DNA of 64,000 bases from an uncultured Paludibaculum sp. (GCF_963665245.1 NZ_OY762268.1:558001-622000), one strand, 5' to 3'; shown: positions 16,995 to 26,402, numbered from the stretch's first letter. The notes: generated by a model from the letters alone, not told the origin. Translations and numbers: made by a program.

Positions 16995-17486
16995 CTAGTC
17001 CATTGGAACCGGATCGAACGGCACTGTGCGAATCCGCACGCCAGCCTCCTGAAAGAGGTCCATCGTGCGCTGGAAGTGTTCGTTATACTGCGCGCTCGAG
17101 TACTGCTGGAACCGCGTCTCATCCGTCACCACTTCCAGGATCCCCGCCTGCACAATGGCCCGCGCGCAGTCCATGCACGGCATCAAATCCGTATAAATGG
17201 TGCAGCCTTCCAAAGCCGTACCCGCTCGCGCGGCATTGTAGATGGCGTTCCGCTCCGCGTGCTCGATCCACAGGTACTTCTCCGGCCGCTCCAATCGCGC
17301 CGGCACATCGTCGCGCACATGGCGAGGCAGGCTGTTGTACCCCGTCGACCGGATCTCATGCGCCGGCCCCACAATCACACACCCGACCTTGGTCGACGGA
17401 TCCTTGCTCCGCTTCGAGACAACACGGCAGATTTCCAGGTAGTAGCGATCCCAGTCGGGAACAGGCATCCCCTTAAGGTAATGCAT
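16995..17486 (-). CDS. dCMP/cytidine deaminase family protein
   Basis: 163 residues. HAERNAIYNAARAG carries the zinc His and catalytic Glu, and PCMDCARAIVQAG the two zinc cysteines, the HAE...PCxxC signature. The N-terminal RYYLEICRVVSKRSKDPSTKVG is typical of deoxycytidylate deaminases (ComEB type), which supply dUMP for thymidylate synthesis. It precedes pdxR on the same strand, with 72 bp between them. Start at ATG 17486 accepted; a Met at residue 7 is an alternative. Confidence 0.88.
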   Translation of the reverse strand: MHYLKGMPVPDWDRYYLEICRVVSKRSKDPSTKVGCVIVGPAHEIRSTGYNSLPRHVRDDVPARLERPEKYLWIEHAERNAIYNAARAGTALEGCTIYTDLMPCMDCARAIVQAGILEVVTDETRFQQYSSAQYNEHFQRTMDLFQEAGVRIRTVPFDPVPMD

Positions 17487-17503
17487 GAACCCCTACGGCT
17501 GCA

Positions 17504-17977
17504 TCAGCTCACGGTGCTCAAGCCGCGGCGGCGTGCAAACTCCCCACCCAACTCTTCCAACTTCCGCTTCCCCAGAACCTTGCGAGCCAGGTCGAACAGC
17601 ACCCGCTCTTCCACTGCGAAGTGCTCGCGCGTCAGGTCGATGACTTGCCGCAGCACCTTGCGCACCGCCAGCGTGGTCTTCGCGATCCTCAACTCCTCCA
17701 TCATCCGCCGCTGCTCGTTGTGCTCGCCAAACATCGCGTCCAACGTCTTCCGTACGCTCTCTCGCTTCTCCGGAAGTGAGTGAAACAAGAGCGCATCTTC
17801 CTCAATCGCGTGAGCCATCAACAGCGCCTCCACGGTGTAGCCCGCGCCCTGCATCTCCTTCAGGCTCATCACGGGTAGCCGTTGCTCCAGACTCCGGAAC
17901 AGAGCCAGAATGGCCGCGTGTTCACCCAGAAGCAACTCGATCAGGTCAAGGTGAGGATACTGGACCAAAGAAGACAT
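17504..17977 (-). CDS. Hemerythrin HHE-domain protein
   Basis: 157 residues, all-helical. Metal-ligand pattern fits a hemerythrin-like diiron four-helix bundle: GEHAAILALF near 20, HAIEEDALLFHSL near 57, GEHNEQRRMMEEL near 85 and REHFAVEERVLF near 117. Such proteins bind oxygen or nitric oxide or take part in iron-centre repair. It is cytoplasmic with no signal peptide, and its stop lies 17 bp before the deaminase start, so they may be co-transcribed. Confidence 0.85.
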   Translation of the reverse strand: MSSLVQYPHLDLIELLLGEHAAILALFRSLEQRLPVMSLKEMQGAGYTVEALLMAHAIEEDALLFHSLPEKRESVRKTLDAMFGEHNEQRRMMEELRIAKTTLAVRKVLRQVIDLTREHFAVEERVLFDLARKVLGKRKLEELGGEFARRRGLSTVS

Positions 17978-18089
17978 AATACTCTAATTGTCTTATTGTG
18001 CCAGACCCCGATCCAGAAGCGAAGTTAAATGTTAGAAAAACCACATCATCACCTTTGCTAATCTCTACCGAGACCTGGACCTTGCAACG

Positions 18090-18107
18090 ATTCCAATACC
18101 CTGGAAA
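18090..18107. promoter_or_regulatory. Predicted IclR operator, site 1
   Basis: ATTCCA-ATACCC-TGGAAA, 11 of 12 arm positions match TTTCCA-N6-TGGAAA. It lies 54 bp upstream of the cyclase-deacylase-dehydratase operon. It is one of six such repeats in this locus. Confidence 0.6.
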
Positions 18108-18161
18108 CCATGGATACCACCTGGCACAGCCCAGTCCGCGCCTCCGCTAAAATGACCCCAG

Positions 18162-18845
18162 ATGCTCATCAAGCTGTCGCACAACCTGTCTGAGCACACG
18201 CCCTTCTACAGTTCGCTCCCCAAGCCAAAGCTGAATCAGATCTACGACTTGGCCAAGGGCGACACCTGCAACTCCTACTACTTCACCACCAGCAACCACG
18301 CCGGAACCCACGTCGATGCTCCGCGCCACTTCAACCCGCAAGGCCGCGCCATCACCGACTACCAACTCGACGAGTTCGTCTTCACCCGGCCCACGGTTCT
18401 GGACGTTCCATTACACGAGAGCGAGTTGATCCAACCCAGCCATCTGGAACCGGCGCTGGCTGTAACGCCACTGCAATCGGATATCCTCCTCATCCGAACC
18501 GGCTTCGGCCGCCACCGTCAGGACGAGCGCCGCTATGTCGACCAGGGCCCTGGCTTCGGACCGGACGCGGCCTCCTACCTGATGGCCACCTGCCCCGCCC
18601 TACGCGCCATCGCCATGGACTTCCCCTCCGTCTCCGCGCTGGCGCACGAAGAGGCCGGAGCCGCGGCCCATCGCATCTTCCTGGGCTGCACAGCCTATGC
18701 AGACCGGCCCATACTTCTCATAGAAGACGCGCTGATTCCGGACGACCTGCCCACGCTGCAGCGCATCACCCTAATGCCGTGGCTCTTCGATGGCCTCGAT
18801 AGCGCCCCTTGCACATTGTTCGCGGAAGCCGCTCCCCATGCCTGA
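18162..18845 (+). CDS. Cyclase family metal-dependent hydrolase (kynurenine formamidase-like)
   Basis: 227 residues. SNHAGTHVDAPRHF is the HxGTHxDxPxH metal-binding signature of the cyclase/KynB family; AMDFPSVSALAHEEAGAAAH fits the second conserved segment. Members hydrolyse N-formylkynurenine, lactones or isatin-type compounds. The start is the ATG at 18162. First gene of a three-gene operon whose next gene overlaps it by 8 bp. In this setting a lactone or acyl-derivative substrate is as likely as kynurenine. Confidence 0.85.
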   Translation: MLIKLSHNLSEHTPFYSSLPKPKLNQIYDLAKGDTCNSYYFTTSNHAGTHVDAPRHFNPQGRAITDYQLDEFVFTRPTVLDVPLHESELIQPSHLEPALAVTPLQSDILLIRTGFGRHRQDERRYVDQGPGFGPDAASYLMATCPALRAIAMDFPSVSALAHEEAGAAAHRIFLGCTAYADRPILLIEDALIPDDLPTLQRITLMPWLFDGLDSAPCTLFAEAAPHA

Positions 18846-19854
18846 ATCGCCCATCCTTCTCCACGACCTCTCCGCCGTCGACTTCGACACGCCCGGCAAA
18901 CGCCACTATCAGCTCGGGTTCCACCTGGACTCCGCCTGGGGCTACTCGCTGGTTCCACTCACCGTCGTCCGCGGAGCCGCCGGCGACGCTCCCGGTGTGG
19001 CCGTCTTCGGCGGTACCCACGGCAACGAATACGAAGGCCAGGTCGCCGTCAAACGTCTCTGCCACGACCTCGATCCCGCCCGCATGGCCGGTCTCGTGGT
19101 CCTGATCCCCCAGTTGAGCGAAAGCGCCTGCCGCGCCGGCACTCGTCTCTCGCCGCTCGACAACGTGAACATGAACCGCGCCTTCCCCGGCAGTCCACGC
19201 GGCAGCATCTCTTACCGCATCTCCAACTTTGTTAAAACACAAGTCTTCCCGCGTGTTCGTGTCGTCATCGACATCCATTCCGGCGGACGCGAAGCCGTCT
19301 TCCCACTTTGCACCTCGTTCCACCGCCTGCCCGACGCCGCCCAGTTCGCCGAGATGTCCAAAGCGGCGCGGCTGTTCGACACCCCCTTCCTCTTTGTCTA
19401 CTCGCGCCAGATGGCGTCGGGACTTCTGACGGACGAAGCCGAGGACGACGGCAAGATCGCCATCGGCGGCGAGTTCGGCTCCGGTGAACTGGTCAGTCCC
19501 GAGGGCGTCCATCACGCCTATGAAGGTTCATTGAACGTGATGCGCCACTACGGACTCCTACCCGAGCCCGTTCGTCCCTCCACGCGAACCCAGCGCCTGA
19601 TCCAAGCCCCCAATCTGGACGACTACCGGCCCTGTCCGCGCGACGGCGTCTGGGAACCGCTGGCCCTGCCCGGCGACAACGTGACCGAGGGCCAGCTCCT
19701 GGGCCGTCTCCACGACTTCTCCGATCACACCGAGGAACCCCTCGAAGTCCGCGCCCATCGCGACGGAGTCCTCATCGCCCGCTACGCTGCCGCCGTCTGC
19801 CCGAAAGGCCTGACTCTCTTCGTCATCGGTGAAGAGACGGAGTTCCCCGCATGA
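18838..19854 (+). CDS. Succinylglutamate desuccinylase/aspartoacylase family metallohydrolase
   Basis: 338 residues. VFGGTHGNEYEGQVAVKRL holds the zinc ligands His and Glu, NMNRAFPG the arginine substrate contact, and VIDIHSGG the third zinc His. The C-terminal 80 residues resemble the beta domain of this family. ATG at 18838 overlaps the cyclase stop and is preferred over 18790, which would lie inside that gene. It removes an acyl group from an amide; the substrate is unknown. Its stop overlaps the next gene by 4 bp. Confidence 0.85.
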   Translation: MPESPILLHDLSAVDFDTPGKRHYQLGFHLDSAWGYSLVPLTVVRGAAGDAPGVAVFGGTHGNEYEGQVAVKRLCHDLDPARMAGLVVLIPQLSESACRAGTRLSPLDNVNMNRAFPGSPRGSISYRISNFVKTQVFPRVRVVIDIHSGGREAVFPLCTSFHRLPDAAQFAEMSKAARLFDTPFLFVYSRQMASGLLTDEAEDDGKIAIGGEFGSGELVSPEGVHHAYEGSLNVMRHYGLLPEPVRPSTRTQRLIQAPNLDDYRPCPRDGVWEPLALPGDNVTEGQLLGRLHDFSDHTEEPLEVRAHRDGVLIARYAAAVCPKGLTLFVIGEETEFPA

Positions 19855-21002
19855 AGATCACAAACGTCGAAGTCCTGGTCCTGAAGTCGCCCGGCCTCTA
19901 CCGCTCACCGGAAGCCGACGAAGAGGCCGTCGGGCCCACCTACATGGGTCTGGTGAAGGTCACTACCGACGCCGGCATCGTCGGCTACTCCGACATGGAG
20001 ACCTCCGCGCCCGTTGCCAAGGCCGCTGTCGAGGCGCCCCAGTGGAGCGAACCAGGCATGGAGTGCTTCGAAGGGCTCGCATCCCTCGTGGTCGGTGAGA
20101 ATCCGCTGGAGGTCGAACGCCTCTGGTACAAGATGTATCGCGGCTCCATCTACTACGGCCGCCGCGGCGTAGCCATCCAGGCCATCTCGGCCATCGACAT
20201 CGCTCTCTGGGATATCTGCGGCAAGTTCTACGGCCAGCCAGTCTGCGTACTGATGGGCGCCCGCTGGCACGAGAAGATCCGCGCCTACGCCAGCACCCTC
20301 TTCCGGCCCACGCCCGATGCCATGCAATCGGCAACGAAGCGCTACCTCGATCAGGGGTTCACGGCCATCAAGTTCGGCTGGGGTGTTTTCGGCGAAGATC
20401 CGCGTCGCGATGTCGAGCTCGTAGCCGCGGCCCGTCAGGCCATGGGCGATCGCAACGACCTGCTCATCGATACAGGATGGTTCGTCGACCGCACGCCCAA
20501 ACAGGCCATCAACGTCGTGCGCTCCCTCGAACCCCATCGCCCCTTCTTCATCGAAGAGATCCTGAATCCCGAGGACTACGACGGCTATCGCCAGGTGGCC
20601 GAAGCCGTCGACACGCCCATCGCCTGTGGAGAGCAGGAAGCCACCGAATGGGGCTTCCGCGAGTTGATCGAGCGAGCCAAAGTCGACATCCTGCAACCCG
20701 ACCTCACCCGCTGCGGAGGTCTCACCGTAGCCCGCAAGATCGTCCACATGGCCGAGCGTGCAAACATCCACGTGATCCCGCATTCCTGGTCGTCGGACCT
20801 ACTCACCGCGGCGTCCTTGCATCTGAACGCCTTCCAGCGCCGTGCCGTCCTGGTGGAGTTCAACACCGCCAGCGGCCCGCTAAGCCGCGAGTTGGGCAAG
20901 GATCCAATCAAGCTGGAGGATGGCTACCTGAAGGTGCCCGAAGCGCCCGGCCTGGGCGTGGAAGTAAACGAAGAGCTGATAGCGAAATACCGCATCGCTT
21001 GA
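19851..21002 (+). CDS. Mandelate racemase/muconate-lactonizing family dehydratase
   Basis: 383 residues, enolase superfamily. Predicted metal ligands lie in LLIDTGWF (Asp), FFIEEILNP (Glu) and ACGEQEATEW (Glu); VIPHSWSSD supplies the His of the His-Asp dyad, as in sugar-acid dehydratases such as galactonate or glucarate types. FTAIKFGWGVFG is the usual strand-2 Lys region. Last gene of the + operon (ATGA overlap with the deacylase). A role in acid-sugar breakdown is inferred from family and context. Confidence 0.88.
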   Translation: MKITNVEVLVLKSPGLYRSPEADEEAVGPTYMGLVKVTTDAGIVGYSDMETSAPVAKAAVEAPQWSEPGMECFEGLASLVVGENPLEVERLWYKMYRGSIYYGRRGVAIQAISAIDIALWDICGKFYGQPVCVLMGARWHEKIRAYASTLFRPTPDAMQSATKRYLDQGFTAIKFGWGVFGEDPRRDVELVAAARQAMGDRNDLLIDTGWFVDRTPKQAINVVRSLEPHRPFFIEEILNPEDYDGYRQVAEAVDTPIACGEQEATEWGFRELIERAKVDILQPDLTRCGGLTVARKIVHMAERANIHVIPHSWSSDLLTAASLHLNAFQRRAVLVEFNTASGPLSRELGKDPIKLEDGYLKVPEAPGLGVEVNEELIAKYRIA

Positions 21003-21063
21003 CAGAAACCGAGCCCATGTTCGGAGCCGCGCACGTTAGTAAGCGGAAGTGCGTCGCGCCGGC

Positions 21064-21909
21064 TTATCCAATCCCCAGCAACCCCAAAGTATCCCGCCCA
21101 ATCATGGCCTCAATAGCCTTCTCCGGAATCCGAGGCAAATTCGTCCCCTCGGCCATCCGATTCACCGCCCGCAGAGCATCCATCGTCCCCTGCGGCGTTG
21201 TAAACGGATAATCCGACCCCAGCAGCAGCCGATCCAGCACCCCGTACTCCATGGCCGCCACGAGAGCGTTGTAAAACTGCCAGGGCCGATAAAACAACGC
21301 GGAAATATCGGCGTACATATTCCGATTCTTCCGGATCAGCACGAGAGTCTCGTTGATCCACGGATGTCCCATGTGAGCAATCACCGTGACCAGCTTGGGA
21401 AACTCCAACGCCAGCGGCTGCAGCAGAATCGGATTCGCAATCTCCAGCGACACGTTCTCGCAGAACGTCGTGCCCTGGTGGATCAACATCGGGATCCGCA
21501 GCTCTTCAGCCCGCTTCAGAATCCGCCGGAACCGTGAATCCGTAGGCGCGACATTCTGATAGATCGGCCCCATCTTCAGGCCCTGCAGCTTCAAGGTCTG
21601 CACGCAATGATCCAATTGCTCCACCGCATCCGGATCCTGTGGATCGATGGAACAGAAACCGATCAGCTTCTCCGGATGCCGCCCCACATACTCAGCCACG
21701 TATTCGTTCGGGACCAGGACGCCGACATGCCGGGCCCGGAACCCCAGCACGATCGCGCGATCAACGGGCTCCATCGCCGCCCAGTGCTTGTCGAGATCGA
21801 CGTGGATATCCTTGTACCCGTCACCGGCCGTCACCTTGGCGTCGTGCACGAACCGCTCACCGATGTGGCAGGGGCACTCCCAGACATGCGTGTGTACGTC
21901 GACGATCAC
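21064..21909 (-). CDS. Amidohydrolase-2 family protein (PF04909-like)
   Basis: 281 residues starting from GTG at 21909, whose G is shared with the TAG of the upstream gene (TAGTG), so the two are coupled. VDVHTHVWECP carries the HxH metal motif, VIAHMGHPWINE a later His, and GSDYPFTTPQG the Asp of TIM-barrel amidohydrolases. The relatives include decarboxylases and lactonases such as 2-pyrone-4,6-dicarboxylate hydrolase. Longer upstream frames to 22104 run through the RraA gene and are rejected. Confidence 0.85.
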   Translation of the reverse strand: MIVDVHTHVWECPCHIGERFVHDAKVTAGDGYKDIHVDLDKHWAAMEPVDRAIVLGFRARHVGVLVPNEYVAEYVGRHPEKLIGFCSIDPQDPDAVEQLDHCVQTLKLQGLKMGPIYQNVAPTDSRFRRILKRAEELRIPMLIHQGTTFCENVSLEIANPILLQPLALEFPKLVTVIAHMGHPWINETLVLIRKNRNMYADISALFYRPWQFYNALVAAMEYGVLDRLLLGSDYPFTTPQGTMDALRAVNRMAEGTNLPRIPEKAIEAMIGRDTLGLLGIG

Positions 21910-22616
21910 TAAAGCACTCCGTATTTGTCGTAGACCTGCCGCAGCAGCGACCCGTTCATCAGCTCGGCCCGGCTGTGGTTCTCGCGCGACACTTTGTCCG
22001 TAGCCATCCTCACCGCTTCCGTAACGACGGCCGCCGGCACTACGACGACCCCGTCGAAGTCCGCCACAACGAGATCCCCCGGCGTCACCAGCACGCCCTG
22101 GCATTCCACCGGGATATTGTAGTCGACCACCAGGCCGCGTCCGCGCGAATCCACCGGCTTGATGCCCGTCGCAAACACCGGGAAGCCCAACGACTGGATC
22201 TTCTTCACGTCCCGCACCAGGCCGTCGATCACAGCCCCGCGTGCGCCCCGGGTCATCGCAGCCGTCGACAGCAGTTCGCCCCAGGGAGCGTTCCGCTTCG
22301 AGTCACCGGTGGCTACCACCGCGATCTCGCCCGGTAGCAGGCTGTCCACCGCTTCGATCTCGATCTCATACGGGTTCTCGCACATGTGATACACATCCAT
22401 GCACGAGATCGTCCGCGCCCATCCGGCGAAGACCAGGTCCGGGGACAGCGGCCTGATCGTCTCTCTCATCGCCTGTTGCCGGAAGCCCAGTTCATCCAGG
22501 GCATCGGCCAACACAGCCGTGTAGAGGTTCTGCTCCACATGCTCGAAGAGCTCCACATCCGCCGTCTGCAGTACCCTGCCCGGCGCTCTTCCGTTCCTTT
22601 GATGTTCAGTGGCCAA
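21909..22616 (-). CDS. RraA-like protein (HMG/CHA aldolase or oxaloacetate decarboxylase family)
   Basis: 235 residues from a TTG start at 22616, chosen for GGAAGG six bases upstream. VADFDGVVVVP near the C-terminus, and GLVRDVKKIQSLGFPVFATG in the middle, are typical of RraA-like 4-hydroxy-4-methyl-2-oxoglutarate aldolases. These cleave or decarboxylate oxo-acids and are common in aromatic catabolism and sugar-acid loci. It is followed by the coupled amidohydrolase gene. Confidence 0.85.
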   Translation of the reverse strand: MATEHQRNGRAPGRVLQTADVELFEHVEQNLYTAVLADALDELGFRQQAMRETIRPLSPDLVFAGWARTISCMDVYHMCENPYEIEIEAVDSLLPGEIAVVATGDSKRNAPWGELLSTAAMTRGARGAVIDGLVRDVKKIQSLGFPVFATGIKPVDSRGRGLVVDYNIPVECQGVLVTPGDLVVADFDGVVVVPAAVVTEAVRMATDKVSRENHSRAELMNGSLLRQVYDKYGVL

Positions 22617-22635
22617 CTTGCACCTTCCTTCACCG

Positions 22636-23067
22636 TCAGGCAACGCTTAACATGACTAGTGCCGCGATGCCCAGCACCACACCGCAAAATCCATAGGGGC
22701 CGATGCGCTCTTTGAACAACAGCAGCCCGGCCGTCGCGACCAGAAATAGCGATCCGCCGGTCGTCAGCGGAAACGCGATATGCCCGGGAATCCCCTTCGC
22801 CAGGGCCAGCGCCGTAAAGCTCTGCCCCGCGAGGCTACAGCCGCCCATCGCGGCGCCCAGCAGCACCTCACGGCCATTCACGCCCGTGCGGCTCACCAGC
22901 AGAGCTGCGAGGGCAAAGACAAAACCGCCCAGATACCAAAAGAAGAGGTACTGCTCCTGATAAGCGGCCAGCCCTCTCTCCGTCAAAATCTTCAAACCAA
23001 ACGGACCCAGGCCGTTCGCCACGAACGACACCAACATCAGCCGCATCCAGAGGTTGGTCTTATTCAT
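22636..23067 (-). CDS. EamA/DMT half-transporter, second partner
   Basis: 143 residues with about five membrane segments (for example FFWYLGGFVFALAALLV and FCGVVLGIAALVMLSVA). It is half of a normal ten-helix EamA/drug-metabolite transporter. It overlaps the other half-size gene by 8 bp. Together they probably form a heterodimer that moves a metabolite or sugar derivative across the inner membrane. Confidence 0.8.
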   Translation of the reverse strand: MNKTNLWMRLMLVSFVANGLGPFGLKILTERGLAAYQEQYLFFWYLGGFVFALAALLVSRTGVNGREVLLGAAMGGCSLAGQSFTALALAKGIPGHIAFPLTTGGSLFLVATAGLLLFKERIGPYGFCGVVLGIAALVMLSVA

Positions 23068-23503
23068 GGCGCCGCTCCGCGTCCCGCTTGTCCTTCCACA
23101 GCAGCGCCATCGACATCGGGATCAGGCACAGGGCAATGGCACGCTTCATACCCACCGGCTCGTGGTAGATCAGGATCGACGCCACCGTCGGCAGCCCCGA
23201 CGACAGATTGATGGCCAGCCAGCTCGTCGCGATGTCGCCATACCGGATGCCGGCCTGAAAGGCGAGAATCGCGATCGACGCGCTCACTCCAAACGGCAGC
23301 GCCAGCGACCATGCGCCTGCCGGGCTGTGCCACTCCGCGCCGCGCATCGTAATCGTGATGGTGACGAAGACCAACGACCAGCCGTACATCAGCGCGTTCA
23401 CCGGGCTTGGACGGCACTTCAGCGTGTCCGCCAGCTTGTGAAACACGCCCAGGGCGCTGAATGCCAGTAAACCCAACAGCGTGTAGAGGTAGCCTTCGCT
23501 CAT
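23060..23503 (-). CDS. EamA/DMT half-transporter, first partner
   Basis: 147 residues with about five membrane segments, beginning YLYTLLGLLAFSALGVFHKL and ending YHEPVGMKRAIALCLIPMSM with a basic tail. Half the size of the usual EamA protein and paired with the adjacent gene. First gene of the minus-strand operon that continues through RraA and the amidohydrolase. A predicted operator lies about 90 bp upstream. Confidence 0.8.
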   Translation of the reverse strand: MSEGYLYTLLGLLAFSALGVFHKLADTLKCRPSPVNALMYGWSLVFVTITITMRGAEWHSPAGAWSLALPFGVSASIAILAFQAGIRYGDIATSWLAINLSSGLPTVASILIYHEPVGMKRAIALCLIPMSMALLWKDKRDAERRHE

Positions 23504-23590
23504 TGTTCCTTTCGACGCCCGCGCGCCAAGAATCCATTACACCCTACAAATCGTCTATCCACGGCAATCCTGCAGCGCGTCGGAAATCAC

Positions 23591-23608
23591 TTTCCAATTA
23601 GCCGGAAA
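23591..23608. promoter_or_regulatory. Predicted IclR operator, site 2
   Basis: TTTCCA-ATTAGC-CGGAAA, 11 of 12 arm positions match the consensus. It is centred about 96 bp upstream of the EamA operon start and 1 bp beyond the stop of the glycosidase-like gene. Confidence 0.6.
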
Positions 23609-23609
23609 C

Positions 23610-26318
23610 TCAGTACCGCACCACGATCACATACCGCTTTTCCTTCGGCGCCGGCACGCGCACCCACTCTTGCCCTGCGTCGAAATCGGTCCAGTTCCGG
23701 CCATTCACGGTCACGCCCATCATCTTCTTGCCGGCCGGATGCCGGAACCGCACCAGCAACTCCGAGGGCCGCGCTCGGTCACCCAGCTCAACGTCCGACG
23801 TCAACTGCCCGGCCTTGTTCTCCAGGGTCATCGACAGCAGACCGAATCGCGTCGGTGCCTTCGTCACCTGAATCGTCTTGCCATCCTCCAGCCAGCGCCG
23901 CGGTGTAGACCCTGCGAGCAGCAACGAGTCATCATCCCGCTCCAGCACCAGCATGTTCCGGTACAACTCAAACCACGCACCATCCGTCGACGGCGGTCCA
24001 AAGTACTGCCCGTGCGTCGACCGGTGCTCCACCGGCTCCAGCGCCGAATGGCTGAAGGCGCTGGCCATATAACTGTAGAACGTCCGGATCACGGCCTTCG
24101 GGTCGTCCCGCCACAGATACGCCGTAGCGGATTGGTTGTACACGGGTTCGTTCGCAATCCCCCAGCCCCGGATGAAAAGGTTGTCTTCATGGTCGTTCAA
24201 CAACCAGTCGCCCAGATCCCCACCCGGAGCCACCGCCTTCAGCCGCAGCATGTGCACCGGGCCCGTATCGACGTCCGTCGGATACCAGTCGTCCAGAATT
24301 CGTCGAAATGTGTTCGCCTCGCAAGGCACATAGGGGATCCATGTGTGATCGCGCAGTTGCACCAGCGGCGACTTCGCGCTGGCCGCCCGGAATCCTCGAT
24401 CCACGGCCTCGGCCAGCTTCTTCGCCGCAGCCTGGGCCGCCTGGCCTTGTGGGTTCCCAATCTGTTCCAGCGCCTTACCAAACAACTCGAGCCCCGCGTA
24501 CATGTATGCCTGGTTGAACGCCCACAGGCCCTCGCCCGTCAAATCGTTCAGCGGGCCCGAAACCAGACCCTTCGTTGGGCCCTCGCGCCGCTCCGCCGCC
24601 CGGGTTTGTTCCAGGCACCACTCCAGCGCCTTCAACGACTGCGGCAGCACCCGTTCCAACGCCACCCGGTCGCCTGAGAGGAAATAGTTCCGCGCCGTCG
24701 CATACAGCATGCCCGGCGTGTACACCAACCAGTTGGCATACCCGCTGACATGCCCGTTGATCTCCTGGTTGTTCCGGTACTGTGCCAGCAGTTCCTCGGC
24801 CGCCACGTCGCCATAGCCCCGCAGGCCAAATAGCATGTAGTCGATGTAGACCGCCTGATTCACGGGCCAGGGCGTCCCCGTCTGGTCGTACGCGAAGTTC
24901 GAGTACGGCAGATCGATCCGTCCCTCGTGCCGCCTTGGCAGCCGCAGCGCGTGCCACAGGCTCGCCCGGAAGAGATCGTTCACCACCTTCTCCGGCACCT
25001 GGAACTGCGCGCCCTTCTCCACCCAGCCGGTCCAGAATCGCAGGGTCTCCGTCCGGGCCCGCGTGTAGTCCAGCTTCGCCAACACAGCGGCGCCGGCCGC
25101 GTCCACCATCGGCGACGGCAGCTTCACCACCAACTCCCGAGCCCCCTGCGCCGGTACGTCCAGCGGCACAGTCAGGTTCACCCGCTTCATGTGCTGATTG
25201 TCGTAGTCCTGAACACCCGACCAGACCACCGCCCCGCCGCCACCGTCGATCTCCAGCAGTGTCTCGCCGAAACTGTGGTTCCGCACGATGGTTCGGCCGC
25301 CGGCTTGCTCGACATCGAACTCGGAGCTCAGGCCACTCGCCATCGCCCGCCGATGGCTCAACGTGATGGGCACCCGCCGGGCCTTGCCATCCATCGACGA
25401 CACCCTCAGCCGCTGCATCAGCACCATCCGCACATCGCCCCGCCGTTCGGCCGGAGGCCCGTCCAATGGGTAGGCGAACTGTTCCACCTCATACCGGATC
25501 CCCTCGCGCTCGAATACCGTAGTGACCACGGGAAGTCCGTCCTGCAGACTCTGCCGCTTCCACGTAGTCGCGATCCCCTTCGTGATGTCGCCGACCTCGA
25601 ACCAGAAGCGGAACCGGTCGGGATTCCCGAAGTCATTCCGTACGCCCGCCCCGCGATCGATCCCAAACTTGTGGATCGAACTGTCCCACGCCAAGCCGAT
25701 GATGTGCCCCGACCCGGTCTGCTGCGGGTTCACGTACGAAGGGCTGCCCATGTCCTCCCAGCGCGCCGTGTACTCCTCGTAGCTCGCCTCCGGCTCTCGC
25801 TCTACCCGATCGAGAATCCGCTGCCCCTTCCAGTCCTCCAGCGACTTCAAATGCGCGGCTCTCGGCACAAACGGCTCGCCCGCCGTGACGTACACATCCA
25901 GGGAAGGAACCCAGATCGCGTGCTCCCGCTTCAACTGCTCAATCGACACGGCGAACCCGCCGGCCCCATCGGCCCGTGTCCGCACATACAGCCGCGGAGC
26001 ATGGGGCTCCATCGACGCGTCCTCGCCCAACCGGCGCGCCGTGTCGGCATCGGCCGCGGCCAGCAGGTCCGCCCAGATCACCTGCAGCTTCTGCAGTTTC
26101 GATCCGGTGCGCGGTGGGCAATCCAAAACAAATCGCAGCCCGCCCGCCGCGCCATCCACCGGGCCCGTCTGAACCAATCCCTGAACCGCCATGCCGCCGT
26201 CGGCACTCACCTGGACAGGCACCGTACGGGCATGCCCCCAAGTCACGCGCACCGGCAATTGCTCAGCCCAACAGGCAGCCAGGGAAATCAGGAATAGGAA
26301 GGCGCATCGCTTCATCAA
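23610..26318 (-). CDS. Large secreted six-hairpin-like glycosidase
   Basis: 902 residues. The N-terminus MMKRCAFLFLISLAACWAEQ is a signal peptide; LAAC also fits a lipobox, so it may be a lipoprotein. The middle (about 440-760) contains tryptophan-rich helices typical of six-hairpin (alpha/alpha)6 glycosidases, such as SLWHALRLPRRHEGR, GTPWPVNQAVYIDYML and SGPLNDLTGEGLWAFNQ. The flanks are beta-rich. Likely acts on a plant- or microbe-derived saccharide outside the cytoplasm or in the periplasm; family number not assigned. It may be driven by operator site 3. Confidence 0.7.
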   Translation of the reverse strand: MMKRCAFLFLISLAACWAEQLPVRVTWGHARTVPVQVSADGGMAVQGLVQTGPVDGAAGGLRFVLDCPPRTGSKLQKLQVIWADLLAAADADTARRLGEDASMEPHAPRLYVRTRADGAGGFAVSIEQLKREHAIWVPSLDVYVTAGEPFVPRAAHLKSLEDWKGQRILDRVEREPEASYEEYTARWEDMGSPSYVNPQQTGSGHIIGLAWDSSIHKFGIDRGAGVRNDFGNPDRFRFWFEVGDITKGIATTWKRQSLQDGLPVVTTVFEREGIRYEVEQFAYPLDGPPAERRGDVRMVLMQRLRVSSMDGKARRVPITLSHRRAMASGLSSEFDVEQAGGRTIVRNHSFGETLLEIDGGGGAVVWSGVQDYDNQHMKRVNLTVPLDVPAQGARELVVKLPSPMVDAAGAAVLAKLDYTRARTETLRFWTGWVEKGAQFQVPEKVVNDLFRASLWHALRLPRRHEGRIDLPYSNFAYDQTGTPWPVNQAVYIDYMLFGLRGYGDVAAEELLAQYRNNQEINGHVSGYANWLVYTPGMLYATARNYFLSGDRVALERVLPQSLKALEWCLEQTRAAERREGPTKGLVSGPLNDLTGEGLWAFNQAYMYAGLELFGKALEQIGNPQGQAAQAAAKKLAEAVDRGFRAASAKSPLVQLRDHTWIPYVPCEANTFRRILDDWYPTDVDTGPVHMLRLKAVAPGGDLGDWLLNDHEDNLFIRGWGIANEPVYNQSATAYLWRDDPKAVIRTFYSYMASAFSHSALEPVEHRSTHGQYFGPPSTDGAWFELYRNMLVLERDDDSLLLAGSTPRRWLEDGKTIQVTKAPTRFGLLSMTLENKAGQLTSDVELGDRARPSELLVRFRHPAGKKMMGVTVNGRNWTDFDAGQEWVRVPAPKEKRYVIVVRY

Positions 26319-26379
26319 CTGCGATTATACGGAGCACCGCTCGCGGCGCCATGCCCCCAAAACGCCATTTCCGCCCGCC

Positions 26380-26397
26380 TGTCCAGCTAATCGGAAA
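26380..26397. promoter_or_regulatory. Predicted IclR operator, site 3
   Basis: TGTCCA-GCTAAT-CGGAAA, 10 of 12 arm positions match. It lies 62 bp upstream of the glycosidase start and 6 bp past the SDR stop. Confidence 0.5.
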
Positions 26398-26402
26398 CTT
26401 GC

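Noticed and set aside
16978..16995. Two TTGGCTGAC direct repeats before pdxR as PdxR binding sites
   Set aside because: Direct repeats can bind MocR-type regulators, but this one lies across the end of the deaminase gene and has no further copy before pdxS.
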